A stretch of DNA of 64,000 nt from Roseburia hominis (GCF_021531695.1 NZ_JADYUI010000010.1:1-64000), one strand, 5' to 3'. Counted from the first letter of the stretch, positions 42,960 to 51,907 are shown. Program-made: numbers and translations. The notes: a model not told the origin generated them from the sequence alone.

Positions 42960-43655
42960 TTAAACGGTTACTTTTGTACCGTTAAATGCACCACTCATTG
43001 CTTTTACAATACTGTCTTTTTCATTGAGCCCAAAGACATACATTGGCATTTTATTTTCCATGCACATAATGGATGCTGTCAAATCGACAACCGCAAGCTT
43101 TTTCTCAATGACTTCTTCAATGGATACCTCGTCATATTTTTTAGCTGCCGGATTAAGCTTCGGATCACTGTCATAAACACCATCAATTGCCTTGGCAAGA
43201 TAAATTCCTTCCGCATCCATCTCAATGGCACGCAGAACAATTCCGGTATCGGTAGAAAAATACGGATGTCCGGTTCCTCCCGCGAAAAACACAACCATGC
43301 CCTTTTCAAAATACTTATTTGCCCTGTCTTTCGAAAACAGCTTTGTCATAGAACCACACTCAAATGGTGTTAATATCTGTGTTTTCATGCCAACAGAACG
43401 AAAGATTTCAGATACATAAATGCAATTCATAACTGTCGCAAGCATTCCAATCTGATCTGCTTTTGTGCGGTCAATGGTCTCACTGGTACGTCCCCTCCAG
43501 AAGTTTCCTCCTCCGATTACAATACCTACTTCCATTCCGCCTTCTACAATCTGTTTCACCTGTCTTGCAACTTCTGTTACAGTCGGTTCATCAAACCCTG
43601 TTTTTTTCTCCCCGGCTAATGCCTCTCCGCTCAGCTTTAAAAATACTCGTTTCAT
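42960..43655 (-). CDS. pyrH: Uridylate kinase
   Basis: PyrH phosphorylates UMP to UDP. The 231-aa amino-acid-kinase-fold protein has KRVFLKLSGEALAGEKKTGF at the start, IVIGGGNFWRG and FFAGGTGHPYFSTDTGIVLR. It starts 3 nt after the bactofilin gene, which implies co-transcription with it, while in most Firmicutes pyrH follows tsf. Frr follows 27 nt later. Confidence 0.97.
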   Translation of the reverse strand: MKRVFLKLSGEALAGEKKTGFDEPTVTEVARQVKQIVEGGMEVGIVIGGGNFWRGRTSETIDRTKADQIGMLATVMNCIYVSEIFRSVGMKTQILTPFECGSMTKLFSKDRANKYFEKGMVVFFAGGTGHPYFSTDTGIVLRAIEMDAEGIYLAKAIDGVYDSDPKLNPAAKKYDEVSIEEVIEKKLAVVDLTASIMCMENKMPMYVFGLNEKDSIVKAMSGAFNGTKVTV

Positions 43656-43658
43656 GAT

Positions 43659-44891
43659 TTATTTGCCTTTCTTTTCTCCAAAGAGATTTTCTACATCAAT
43701 TTCTGCATAACACTGGGAGCAGAAACCTTCGATTACGGCACCGTTATTGATCTGTACAGAACGTGACTTGATATTACCGACAACAACGGCAGAAGTATCA
43801 ACAACAACCGGTCCCTGTACATCAATGTCTCCCTTGATTGCTCCTGCGATTACGGCAGAAGTTGCTTTCAAATTACCAATTACAACAGAACCTAAACCAA
43901 TCTTAACAGTTCCGGTACTTACAACTTCACCTTCAATTTTTGCAGAATCAGCGAAAAATTCAGAAGTGCTGCTGTTTCCGGTAATCTTACCTGTTACAGT
44001 AAGTTTACCATTACAGCTTACATCTCCCTCGATTTCACCCTGCACATCTACAGAACCGGTAGAACTGATATTACCTTTGATCTTTGTTCCTAATGTAATC
44101 ACTGCTGTTTCGTCTGTTACTTCACTGCTGTTTACCATTGTCTCCATCTCTTTTTCTGTCTCCATTCCTTCTTCTGTGTTTGTTTCCATTTCTGCATTTT
44201 CCCCCTCTGTTAATACATCCTCTGTTTTCTTACTCATGATATTCTCCTCCTCATTATCTTTCCATACACTGTCTTCTGTAGGTTCAGTGTCAATTACCAT
44301 TTCTGTTCCCTCAGGTTTTTCTTCTTCCGCTTCTTCTAGTGCCACTTCAACTTTATCTTCCGGAATATCCTCACCTGTCACTGATTCGTCCAATGCCTCA
44401 TCACTTTCTACAGGCTCATCCTCTGTCACTTCGTCTGTCGTAACATCTTCTCCACTTTCCGGAACAATTTCCTCGTCCATCGCAACTGTTTCCTCTTTTG
44501 CAAATAAATCGTCCAGGAATTCTAATTCCGGCAAAGCATCATCTTCTGAATCATTAAATGAATCCGCCTCATTCTCTTTCTTATTTTCTTCTGTTTCTTC
44601 TACCGGTTCTACCATAGGAAGCTCTTCCTGGTTTTCTGTTTCTTCCTTCGCGTTTTGTTCTTCCACCGCCTCTTGTAAAACCTTATCTGCCTCCTCGCCG
44701 ACATTTTCACTGACTTTTTCAAGAAGTCCATCCAGCTTTGAAAGTTCGGATGCTATATCCACATCATCATCCAGAGTATTTACCACCATATCAGCGTCCT
44801 CTGTCTGCTCGTCCAATAATTCATCTTCCCCCGGCATTAATTCGTTTACTGCCTGTGATAAATCTTCCTTAAATTCCTTAAAAAAACTCAT
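43659..44891 (-). CDS. Bactofilin-domain protein with long acidic N-terminal region
   Basis: Bactofilins polymerise into filaments on the inner membrane face and guide cell-wall enzymes. Here the bactofilin domain covers about residues 265-400, with beta-helix repeats such as IKGNISSTGSVDVQGEIEGD and GEVVSTGTVKIGLGSVVIGN. In front are about 260 residues made mostly of Glu, Asp, Val, Ser and Thr, likely disordered, so the 410-aa total is far longer than usual (often under 200). The C-terminus EGFCSQCYAEIDVENLFGEK has a Cys pair. The gene lies 24 nt after a polysaccharide deacetylase gene and 3 nt before pyrH. Confidence 0.85.
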   Translation of the reverse strand: MSFFKEFKEDLSQAVNELMPGEDELLDEQTEDADMVVNTLDDDVDIASELSKLDGLLEKVSENVGEEADKVLQEAVEEQNAKEETENQEELPMVEPVEETEENKKENEADSFNDSEDDALPELEFLDDLFAKEETVAMDEEIVPESGEDVTTDEVTEDEPVESDEALDESVTGEDIPEDKVEVALEEAEEEKPEGTEMVIDTEPTEDSVWKDNEEENIMSKKTEDVLTEGENAEMETNTEEGMETEKEMETMVNSSEVTDETAVITLGTKIKGNISSTGSVDVQGEIEGDVSCNGKLTVTGKITGNSSTSEFFADSAKIEGEVVSTGTVKIGLGSVVIGNLKATSAVIAGAIKGDIDVQGPVVVDTSAVVVGNIKSRSVQINNGAVIEGFCSQCYAEIDVENLFGEKKGK

Positions 44892-44915
44892 GCACTTACC
44901 TCCATATATTTAACG

Positions 44916-45887
44916 TTATTCAACGTTCTCTGCTTTTACATGCTGAACCAATGTCGTGTTATCATCAATTGGCAAAATCTGTGCACCCATTCCCTGTAAT
45001 GCTTCAATCATAGGTCCTAACGCCTCTACTGTCGTTCCCTTTGTATTAGAATCATGCATCAACACAACAGATGTCTTATATTTCACCACATCAGACATAA
45101 CATTATTCACAAGTTCGTCTGCGGTATATGCCTGCGATGTTGCATCACCGCTCGACACATTCCAATCAAAATAAGTAACCTGTTCTTCGTTTAAGAACTT
45201 AATAAACTCTGTCATATCCGTATTGCTGACCTGATTACTGCTTCCTCCCGGAAAACGGTAAAGTCTGCATTCGCGTCCCGTCACATCATACAAATAACTT
45301 TGAATCTCATTAAAATCTGTTTCAAATGCATCCAAAGAGTCATAAATCACACTGTACTTATGAGAATAAGAATGCATTCCCAGGGTATGTCCTTCATTGA
45401 CAATCCGCTGGTACATTGCTTTCGACTCATCATCCTGCTTCCCTACTACAAAAAAAGTCGCTTTCACATTGTATTTTGCCAGTGTATCAAGGATTGCCGC
45501 TGTATTGTCACTCGGTCCGTCATCAAACGTCAGATAAACCTTTAATTCATCGTTTTCGCCTGCAAGATTTTCCGTATCATTAATCACTCCTGCGATATTC
45601 ATAACGACCTGCTCATCCGTACTTTTCATTGCCTCTGTTGAATTATAAGAAAGACCCTCGTTTCCACCTGCGACTTTCTCATCTACCTGTTTTGTTATTG
45701 TCTCATCCGATACCAGAAGCGCAACTTTCTTCTCAAGACTGCTTACCTTCACCATCAGTATAACACATAACAGCATACAGACGAACATCCATATTCCAAT
45801 AAAAGAAATCAAACCTTTTTTCATACGATTGATTCTTTTTCTTCTGTCTCTTTGTTCCTTCAGGTTAACCTGACTTTTTTCTTCCAT
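44916..45887 (-). CDS. Membrane-anchored polysaccharide deacetylase (NodB family)
   Basis: It probably removes acetyl groups from peptidoglycan or another wall glycan outside the cell. Residues about 26-48 are a membrane anchor (GLISFIGIWMFVCMLLCVIL), followed by a stalk. The NodB domain has the metal/catalytic motifs VYLTFDDGPSDNTAAILDTL (about 118-137), GMHSYSHKYS and RLYRFPGGSSN. It is 323 aa. The ATG at 45887 follows AGGAGG. A promoter at 45950-45979 starts a unit with the bactofilin gene, pyrH and frr. Peptidoglycan deacetylation is a known lysozyme-resistance mechanism, which may link it to the RsiV-type system elsewhere in the window (inference). Confidence 0.92.
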   Translation of the reverse strand: MEEKSQVNLKEQRDRRKRINRMKKGLISFIGIWMFVCMLLCVILMVKVSSLEKKVALLVSDETITKQVDEKVAGGNEGLSYNSTEAMKSTDEQVVMNIAGVINDTENLAGENDELKVYLTFDDGPSDNTAAILDTLAKYNVKATFFVVGKQDDESKAMYQRIVNEGHTLGMHSYSHKYSVIYDSLDAFETDFNEIQSYLYDVTGRECRLYRFPGGSSNQVSNTDMTEFIKFLNEEQVTYFDWNVSSGDATSQAYTADELVNNVMSDVVKYKTSVVLMHDSNTKGTTVEALGPMIEALQGMGAQILPIDDNTTLVQHVKAENVE

Positions 45888-45949
45888 ATGTCCTCCTGAT
45901 CATAAATATAACTTATGACCAATCCCCCTCGTACTTCAATCGTGATTTC

Positions 45950-45979
45950 ATTATAACACTAATTGTATCTTCATTTCAA
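45950..45979 (-). promoter_or_regulatory. Promoter of the deacetylase-bactofilin-pyrH-frr unit
   Basis: On the minus strand, TTGAAA (45974-45979), 18 nt, and a perfect TATAAT (45950-45955). Confidence 0.65.
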
Positions 45980-45988
45980 TTGATTTTT

Positions 45989-47164
45989 CTACAAGATATT
46001 GGTATATCTGGCTCTTTCATAACATTCATGTAATTCTTTTCCTTCTTTTGTTTCTGCAATCCCTGCTTTCGTTTCAATTTCATATGGACTTTCATAACAT
46101 TCCGGTAAATCTTTCCTGTGTTTTCTTATTTCTTTTTTATATTTTTCCCGAATAATTTCAAGTTCTGTCTGCTCTTTTTTTCTGATTTTCGTTTTCTTTA
46201 TTTTAACACGCTTTTCTTCCGGTTGCAGTTTTTCTACCACATCTCCGTTTTCATCGATATTTTCTTTAAAATCCAAAAACAAACCTTTTGTTTTAGAATA
46301 TACATTTTTTATAATCCAAAGAAGAATTGCAATTCCTATTCCATAAAAAAACAGTTTTAATACGAATGGAGTTTCTTTTACTTCCTGTGCTTCCATCACT
46401 TCCTGCATCGGATCTGAATTCCCCGCATTTTCTTGTTCTTCTTCTTTCATCCAGTCCGGTATTTCTACCTCTCTCTCATTGACCCATTCCCTGAAATCAC
46501 GGTATTCCCGCTCTTTTATCAGATAAATGGACGGAAGAACGGATAACATCACAAAACACAGAAAGCACAAAAATATTCCGTTCCCGATTCCGTAAATTCT
46601 TCTGGAAGGCAGATTACATACTCTCTGATTCAAAGAAAGATAGGTGTCTGTCCGCTCTAAATACTGAAAAATCATTCCTGCCAGGAAAGAAAAAATACAG
46701 CTAAATAATGCCTCATTGCACACAGCGGCACTGTTTACATTCTTTGCAAGGACATAGATAAGGACAAAATAAATCAGGATATAAAAGGACGGATTTTGTG
46801 GTTTCTTAGAGACCCGTTCTATCAACCGCGCAATAAAAAACACAAAAGTTCCAAATAAAACAGCTACATAATATCCCTGCTTTAATATACTGTCAAAACT
46901 CTCCGGTATCACTGCTTTTGCCAGAAATCCCATAAGGGCAAAAATTAAAATTCCACTTCCAAGATAAGAAAACAACGTTTTGCAACGCTTTTTTGCAATA
47001 TCCATCAAGACAACCGGAAGGGCAATGATAAGGCAACGCACATACAAAATATATTCCGTTCCGTTTCCTCGTTCCATTCCCAGAATATAAATGGCAGGAA
47101 GAATGATTGCAAAAATCAAAGTAAGGTACACATACCGCATCAGATCCTGTACTTTCTTTCTCAT
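45989..47164 (-). CDS. TgpA-like membrane protein without transglutaminase domain
   Basis: A 391-aa membrane protein with about six or seven N-terminal membrane segments (residues 10-215), a short outside loop of about 50 residues, one more membrane segment (LKLFFYGIGIAILLWIIKNV) and a charged cytoplasmic tail. The end (KELHECYERARYTN) resembles the DUF4129 tail of TgpA/YebA proteins. In those proteins a transglutaminase domain of some 200 residues fills the outside loop; here it is missing. It is the third gene of moxR-DUF58-this, overlapping DUF58 by 4 nt, the place where TgpA usually is. Function is unknown. Confidence 0.7.
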   Translation of the reverse strand: MRKKVQDLMRYVYLTLIFAIILPAIYILGMERGNGTEYILYVRCLIIALPVVLMDIAKKRCKTLFSYLGSGILIFALMGFLAKAVIPESFDSILKQGYYVAVLFGTFVFFIARLIERVSKKPQNPSFYILIYFVLIYVLAKNVNSAAVCNEALFSCIFSFLAGMIFQYLERTDTYLSLNQRVCNLPSRRIYGIGNGIFLCFLCFVMLSVLPSIYLIKEREYRDFREWVNEREVEIPDWMKEEEQENAGNSDPMQEVMEAQEVKETPFVLKLFFYGIGIAILLWIIKNVYSKTKGLFLDFKENIDENGDVVEKLQPEEKRVKIKKTKIRKKEQTELEIIREKYKKEIRKHRKDLPECYESPYEIETKAGIAETKEGKELHECYERARYTNIL

Positions 47165-48258
47165 CGTCCTTCCACCTCTCTTTTTATTACTTTGAGATTT
47201 CTTTGTCCCGTTATCTCAATTTTGTCTTCTTTTTGATGGTAAATAACCCATATTCCAAAATTTTCTTTTCCGAGAAAAGATTCTATTTTTTCCCGATTGC
47301 GCAGTACATCTCTGGTAATAAAAACAGGAACTGCATCTTCCGGCAAATCCTTTAAAATCGTTTCGTAAGAAACTGTCCCCTCTTTCGTATTACAGGCTGC
47401 AAGTAATTTTTCTATTTTGGCAAGCTGCGTTCTTGATGCCCCCGGCTTCACATAAGCTTCTTTTTCCTCTGCCGCGTTAAAAGAAAGTCCCACCTCAATT
47501 CCACGTGAAATCAATTTTTGTGCCAGACTTGCTGCAACTGAGATTCCATTTTCCACCAGATTTTCATAACTGTAAATTCCCTTATCCTCAATATCAAGAT
47601 AAATCATTGCTTTCCCTGCCAGTGTGGACTCATAGGTATTTACCATCATTTTTCCGGTCTTAGCACTCGCTTTCCAGTTAATCGTCTTCATTGGGTCATC
47701 TATGGTATACTCACGAATCGAAGAAAAGGCAAACATATCCTCCTCTAACCTTTTCCTGCACTGGATTTCTCCCATCATTTTTTCAAAAACGACGACAATA
47801 TCAGAAACATCCGTGCGTTTTGCATAAACATACAAATCCGTAGTAATCGGCTGTTCTTTCCCATAACGTTTTCGGTAAAGCAACGAAAATGCCGTATAAC
47901 TTATCTTATCTATGGAATAATATCCCCGCTTGTTGCAATCCAGAGTAAGTGTTCTCGTAATCCTCTGATTTCCCAATAATGCAAACACATCTCTTTTATA
48001 GGTATAATCACTGACTACCGTATTTTCCATATCGTGAAACAGCAATCCTTTCTCAAAATGAAAGGAAACCTCCAAAACAGGAAGCGGCATCCTCTTTCGG
48101 TTCTCAACTTTTTCCACAATTGCAGCCTGTTTTCCTGCATACACTGCCTGTTCTTTAAACTGCACAAAAACCGCCACATTTTTACTCCATAAAACACGAT
48201 AACAATAGTTCCATACCAGAATAGCCAAAATAATTCCAAGGAAAAAAATACTGATCAT
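47161..48258 (-). CDS. DUF58 protein (MoxR-operon partner)
   Basis: A 365-aa protein anchored by an N-terminal hydrophobic segment (ISIFFLGIILAILVWNYCYR). The DUF58 hallmark DDPMKTINWKASAKTGKMMV is near residue 190, and the C-terminal part has a VWA-like layout. DUF58 proteins are encoded with MoxR ATPases and are thought to help assemble or activate envelope complexes. It overlaps moxR upstream and the membrane protein downstream by 4 nt each, so the three are translated together. Confidence 0.9.
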   Translation of the reverse strand: MISIFFLGIILAILVWNYCYRVLWSKNVAVFVQFKEQAVYAGKQAAIVEKVENRKRMPLPVLEVSFHFEKGLLFHDMENTVVSDYTYKRDVFALLGNQRITRTLTLDCNKRGYYSIDKISYTAFSLLYRKRYGKEQPITTDLYVYAKRTDVSDIVVVFEKMMGEIQCRKRLEEDMFAFSSIREYTIDDPMKTINWKASAKTGKMMVNTYESTLAGKAMIYLDIEDKGIYSYENLVENGISVAASLAQKLISRGIEVGLSFNAAEEKEAYVKPGASRTQLAKIEKLLAACNTKEGTVSYETILKDLPEDAVPVFITRDVLRNREKIESFLGKENFGIWVIYHQKEDKIEITGQRNLKVIKREVEGR

Positions 48259-49193
48259 GCTTTTGTCCAGTCTTCCGTCGGCAGTGGAATACTATTTAAT
48301 AAATTTTCTATGACTGCCGCTTTTTCTGCTTCTTCCCCGGTTTCTGAAATCAGGCGGTGTACCAGCACCGGAATTGCAACTTTTTTAATATCTTCCGGTA
48401 CCACATAATTTCTTCCCTGCACCAGAGCATATCCCTGGGAAGCATGCAAAAATGCAAGCGTACCTCTTGGACTTACTCCCATAGCAGTTCCTCCTGACAT
48501 ATTACGGGTTCCCTGTATCAATGCCACAATATAGTCCCTTAAATCATTATGTACAAAAACTTCCCTACACTGTTTTTGCAGCTCCTTAATTTCCTGTAAA
48601 GTGCAGACAGAAGTAAGCTCGGCAAGTGGCTCATCTACGATATAACGGTCAATCATACGACGTTCTTCTTCTGCCGAAAGACTTCCCATACTGATTTTCA
48701 TAAGGAAACGATCCATCTGTGCTTCCGGTAATGGATAACAGCCCAGAGTTTCCACCGGATTTTGCGTTGCAATCACAAAAAATGGCTGCTCTAATTTTCT
48801 TGTAACACCATCTACCGTCACCTGCCCTTCCGCCATACATTCCAGCAGGCTCGACTGCGTTCTTGGGGTTGCACGGTTAATTTCATCTGCCAGCAGCAAA
48901 TTCGTAAAAACCGGTCCTTCCTTAAAGACAAATGCACTTTTTTCTGCATTATAATAGGACAAACCCGTCACATCGCTCGGTAATAAATCCGGTGTAAACT
49001 GCACGCGGCCAAATGCAAAATCCATAGATTTCGCAAGCGATTTTGCAAGCACCGTCTTTCCGGTTCCCGGAACATCCTCCAATAATACATGACCACCTGC
49101 TACCAAAGAAGTAAGTAATAAATCAATCACTTCTCCTTTTCCTATCATTACTTTTTCTACATTCTCCTTGATTTTTGCTAACACTCCACTCAT
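48255..49193 (-). CDS. MoxR-family AAA+ ATPase
   Basis: A 312-aa AAA+ protein of the MoxR/RavA group, probably a chaperone-like ATPase. It has Walker A LLEDVPGTGKTVLAKSLAKS (about residues 38-55), Walker B LLLADEINRATPRTQSSLLE and sensor 1 FFVIATQNPVETLGCYPLPE. Family members act with DUF58/VWA proteins in maturation of other proteins or in stress resistance. It is the first of three overlapping genes, 64 nt after an unknown 141-aa gene. Confidence 0.93.
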   Translation of the reverse strand: MSGVLAKIKENVEKVMIGKGEVIDLLLTSLVAGGHVLLEDVPGTGKTVLAKSLAKSMDFAFGRVQFTPDLLPSDVTGLSYYNAEKSAFVFKEGPVFTNLLLADEINRATPRTQSSLLECMAEGQVTVDGVTRKLEQPFFVIATQNPVETLGCYPLPEAQMDRFLMKISMGSLSAEEERRMIDRYIVDEPLAELTSVCTLQEIKELQKQCREVFVHNDLRDYIVALIQGTRNMSGGTAMGVSPRGTLAFLHASQGYALVQGRNYVVPEDIKKVAIPVLVHRLISETGEEAEKAAVIENLLNSIPLPTEDWTKA

Positions 49194-49257
49194 TTTTCCC
49201 TTTCCTTTCCTGCCCCCACACTTGTAATTCGACGGACTATTAATAAGCCCGAATTAT

Positions 49258-49683
49258 TCAAACCTTCTTATTAAATTTCGAATCCTCGGAAGTTTTCATT
49301 TCAAAATACTTATCTTTATCATTATGTGGAAACAACATTTCCATATAAAGACTTCCAAGCAGATTCTGAACCCTGACCGGATCCAGATTTTTTGCCTGAA
49401 CCTCTTCTAATTTCATATTCCGCAAATTTTGAAGCAGCAGATTAATATGTTCCTCCTGTGAAATTACATCTTTTTTCACAGGTTCCTCTTCTTCCATAAT
49501 GATTTCTTCCGGTTCCTGTGTCATTAATTCTTTTGTTTCCGGCATATCATATACCAGATTCTGACAAGTCTTGGTAAAACATTCCGGATCGTATTTTGCC
49601 AAAAAAGCAATGTCATCCATTGTTAAAGTCTGTTTGTTATAGATTTTAATATAAATATTCGCAAGACGTGCATTTTTTTCCAT
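49258..49683 (-). CDS. Hypothetical protein upstream of moxR
   Basis: I do not recognise this 141-aa protein. It starts MEKNARLANIYIKIYNKQTL, has a helical N-terminal part, an acidic middle (EPEEIIMEEEEPVKKD) and ends with conserved-looking LDPVRVQNLLGSLYMEMLFP. It has no signal peptide or membrane segment. I start at the ATG at 49683; AAGGAG is about 12 nt upstream, a little far, and a GTG at 49692 is the alternative. It is co-directional with moxR, so it may belong to that unit. Confidence 0.65.
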   Translation of the reverse strand: MEKNARLANIYIKIYNKQTLTMDDIAFLAKYDPECFTKTCQNLVYDMPETKELMTQEPEEIIMEEEEPVKKDVISQEEHINLLLQNLRNMKLEEVQAKNLDPVRVQNLLGSLYMEMLFPHNDKDKYFEMKTSEDSKFNKKV

Positions 49684-49798
49684 AGCCCCCACACTCCTTC
49701 AAATTCAAACGGATATTAGCAAATTTCTGCCCAAAAGCAGTGCCTTCCCTGATAAGTTTAAGATATCATATTTTTGTATAAATTTCCATACTTCAGAG

Positions 49799-49853
49799 CA
49801 AAAGTGTGCAAAGCGTACTCTCACATTTCAATAAACTAATCTGCACACTTTTG
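49799..49853. repeat. 12-bp inverted repeat in the tsf downstream region
   Basis: CAAAAGTGTGCA (49799-49810) and TGCACACTTTTG (49842-49853) are perfect inverted copies 31 nt apart. There is no T-run that would mark a terminator. It lies in the 258-bp region between tsf and the unknown gene, where the only other structure I see is the tsf terminator. Confidence 0.5.
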
Positions 49854-49879
49854 TTCCTTTCAAAAATTCCTTGTACATA

Positions 49880-49919
49880 AAAAGGTACCTCAAAATCATA
49901 TGATTCTGAGATACCTTTT
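49880..49919 (-). terminator. tsf terminator
   Basis: A 40-bp near-perfect palindrome: AAAAGGTACCTCAAAATCAT with ATGATTCTGAGATACCTTTT, two mismatches. It ends in a T-run on both strands and lies 22 nt after the tsf stop. Confidence 0.88.
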
Positions 49920-49941
49920 ATGCGACAATGCACTATCTTAA

Positions 49942-50874
49942 TTACTGTAACTGAGCTGCAACCTCTGCTGCAAAATCAGTCTCTACTTTCTCGATACCTT
50001 CACCGGTTTCGAAACGTACAAATCTCTTAACAGCAACTTCTCCGCCAACTTCTTTGGAAACTGCTTCTAAGTATTTTGCTACTGTCTGTTTTCCGTCTTC
50101 TGCTTTCACATAAACCTGATCTACCAGGCAGATTTCTTTTAATTCTTTATTTACACGACCTTCAATCATACCATTGATAACCTTTTCCGGTTTCTGGGAT
50201 TCTTTCGGATCATTCATAATCTGTGCCAATAAGATTTCTTTCTCATGTGCAATGTAATCAGCACTGATTTCATCTCTGTTTACATACTTTGGATTCAAAG
50301 CTGCAATCTGCATAGCAATATTTTTAAGAGCTTCTTTTACCGTATCATTTACTACAGAAGCTTTTGCTTCCACGATAACACCGATACGTCCGCCACCATG
50401 GATATAAGGAACAACACAACCTTCTGTTGCTTCTACTTTCTCAAATCTTCTGATTTTTAAGTTTTCACCGATAACAGCAATCTGATCTACCAATGCATCT
50501 TTTACTGTCTTAGCAGAATCACCAATCCATGCTTCTTCCATAAATGCATCCATATCAGCAGCTTTTGTAACAAGTGCCTGTTTTGCAACTTCATTTACAT
50601 AATTCTGGAATTTTTCATTTTGTGCAACAAAGTCTGTCTCAGAGTTTACTTCTACGATAGCAGCTTTGTTATCTCCATCAACAGCAACAGTTACCATACC
50701 TTCTGCTGCTACACGGGAAGCCTTTTTCTCAGCTTTTGCCTGTCCTTTTTTTCTTAAATATTCAATAGCTTCGTCCATGTTTCCGTCAGTTTCATTTAAT
50801 GCTTTTTTACAATCCATCATACCTGCGCCGGTCAATTCACGCAGTTCTTTTACCATTCCTGCTGTAATAGCCAT
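49942..50874 (-). CDS. tsf: Elongation factor Ts
   Basis: EF-Ts exchanges GDP on EF-Tu. The 310-aa protein has the N-terminal UBA-like KELRELTGAGMMDCKKALNE, the core ALVDQIAVIGENLKIRRFEK and a full C-terminal core region. I start at the ATG at 50874 (MAITAGMVKEL) because GGAGG lies 8-9 nt upstream; the longer frame (MGTDIDMPVPHYD) has no support. It follows rpsB after about 115 nt, and a strong terminator follows it. Confidence 0.97.
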   Translation of the reverse strand: MAITAGMVKELRELTGAGMMDCKKALNETDGNMDEAIEYLRKKGQAKAEKKASRVAAEGMVTVAVDGDNKAAIVEVNSETDFVAQNEKFQNYVNEVAKQALVTKAADMDAFMEEAWIGDSAKTVKDALVDQIAVIGENLKIRRFEKVEATEGCVVPYIHGGGRIGVIVEAKASVVNDTVKEALKNIAMQIAALNPKYVNRDEISADYIAHEKEILLAQIMNDPKESQKPEKVINGMIEGRVNKELKEICLVDQVYVKAEDGKQTVAKYLEAVSKEVGGEVAVKRFVRFETGEGIEKVETDFAAEVAAQLQ

Positions 50875-50990
50875 TTTCAATTCCTCCAACAATATATTCT
50901 TATCGTAATGGGGGACAGGCATATCTATGTCTGTCCCCAATCAACTATCTGTAAGACGCACTCTATTCTATGCAGCCCAAACTGCAAATC

Positions 50991-51728
50991 TTATGCTTCT
51001 TCTACTGCTTCCTCAGTTGCTTCTTCTTCAAAATCAACGTTCTCAGCACCCTGATTTGCTTCGATTACAGCATCTGCCATCTTAGAAACGATTAATTTTA
51101 CGGCTCTGATTGCATCATCATTACCTGGAATTACATAATCCAATTCTTCCGGATCACAGTTTGTATCAGCAATACCGATAAGCGGAATTCCTAAAGCGTG
51201 TGCTTCCTGAACACAGATTCTTTCTTTCTTCGGGTCAACGATAAAGATTGCATCCGGAAGTTTTTTCATATCTTTGATTCCGCCAAGATTCTTCTGTAAC
51301 TTGTCTAATTCTTTCTTTAAGTTGATAACTTCTTTCTTAGGAAGAACTTCAAATGTTCCGTCTTCTTCCATCTTTTCGATTGCTTTTAATCTTGCAATAC
51401 GGCTCTGGATTGTCTTGAAGTTGGTAAGCATACCACCTAACCATCTCTCATTAACATAGAACATGTTGCAACGCTCTGCCTCTGTCTTGATTGCATCCTG
51501 TGCCTGTTTCTTTGTACCAACAAAAAGAACTGTACCGCCATTTGCAGCAATATCAGAGATTGCTTTATATGCTTCGTCTACCTTACCTACAGATTTCTGT
51601 AAGTCAATGATGTAGATACCATTTCTTTCTGTGTAAATGTATGGAGCCATTTTAGGGTTCCATCTTCTTGTCTGATGTCCGAAATGAACACCTGCTTCTA
51701 ATAACTGTTTCATTGAAATAACGCTCAT
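50991..51728 (-). CDS. rpsB: 30S ribosomal protein S2
   Basis: S2 binds late to the small subunit and helps recruit S1-like functions. It starts [20 protein letters not shown] at 51728, with GGAGG 7 nt upstream; the longer frame into the leader is not coding. Typical motifs are [25 protein letters not shown] and [20 protein letters not shown]. The 245-aa protein ends with an acidic tail. It is the first gene of rpsB-tsf, behind a structured leader and a promoter. Confidence 0.97.
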   Translation of the reverse strand: MSVISMKQLLEAGVHFGHQTRRWNPKMAPYIYTERNGIYIIDLQKSVGKVDEAYKAISDIAANGGTVLFVGTKKQAQDAIKTEAERCNMFYVNERWLGGMLTNFKTIQSRIARLKAIEKMEEDGTFEVLPKKEVINLKKELDKLQKNLGGIKDMKKLPDAIFIVDPKKERICVQEAHALGIPLIGIADTNCDPEELDYVIPGNDDAIRAVKLIVSKMADAVIEANQGAENVDFEEEATEEAVEEA

Positions 51729-51734
51729 GTTTCT

Positions 51735-51860
51735 ACCTCCAACTGGTTTTTCATCCATATGCTTCCTTTTGTAAGACAACCTCCCGGCACCCGCCCTACC
51801 ATCGGCATATGTGTCTTTTTTACATTTATTCGAGTTTCCGAACAAATGCCATGCAACTGT
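51735..51860 (-). promoter_or_regulatory. Structured rpsB leader, candidate S2 autoregulatory RNA
   Basis: The leader of about 130 nt has GGCAT...ATGCC and GACA...TGTC complementary blocks and a GC-rich GGTAGGGCGGGTGCCGGG segment. S2 represses rpsB-tsf in E. coli, and rpsB leaders are known in Firmicutes. This call rests on position and base-pairing potential. Confidence 0.45.
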
Positions 51861-51863
51861 AAT

Positions 51864-51892
51864 ACTATAACACAAAAACCCTTGACATGCAA
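51864..51892 (-). promoter_or_regulatory. rpsB-tsf promoter, overlapping the preceding terminator
   Basis: On the minus strand, TTGCAT (51887-51892), 17 nt, and TATAGT (51864-51869). The -35 lies in the loop and arm of the terminator at 51874-51900. Confidence 0.7.
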
Positions 51893-51900
51893 GGGTTTTT
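51874..51900 (-). terminator. Terminator of the flagellar/chemotaxis operon
   Basis: AAAAACCCTTG (51874-51884)/CAAGGGTTTTT (51890-51900), a perfect 11-bp stem with a T-run, placed 7 nt after the last gene of the operon. Confidence 0.88.
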
Positions 51901-51907
51901 CCGATAA

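Noticed and set aside
43747-44913. 388-codon plus-strand frame opposite the bactofilin gene
   Set aside because: Ser/Thr/Ser-rich mirror of the acidic GAA/GAT-rich coding strand; a typical shadow frame.
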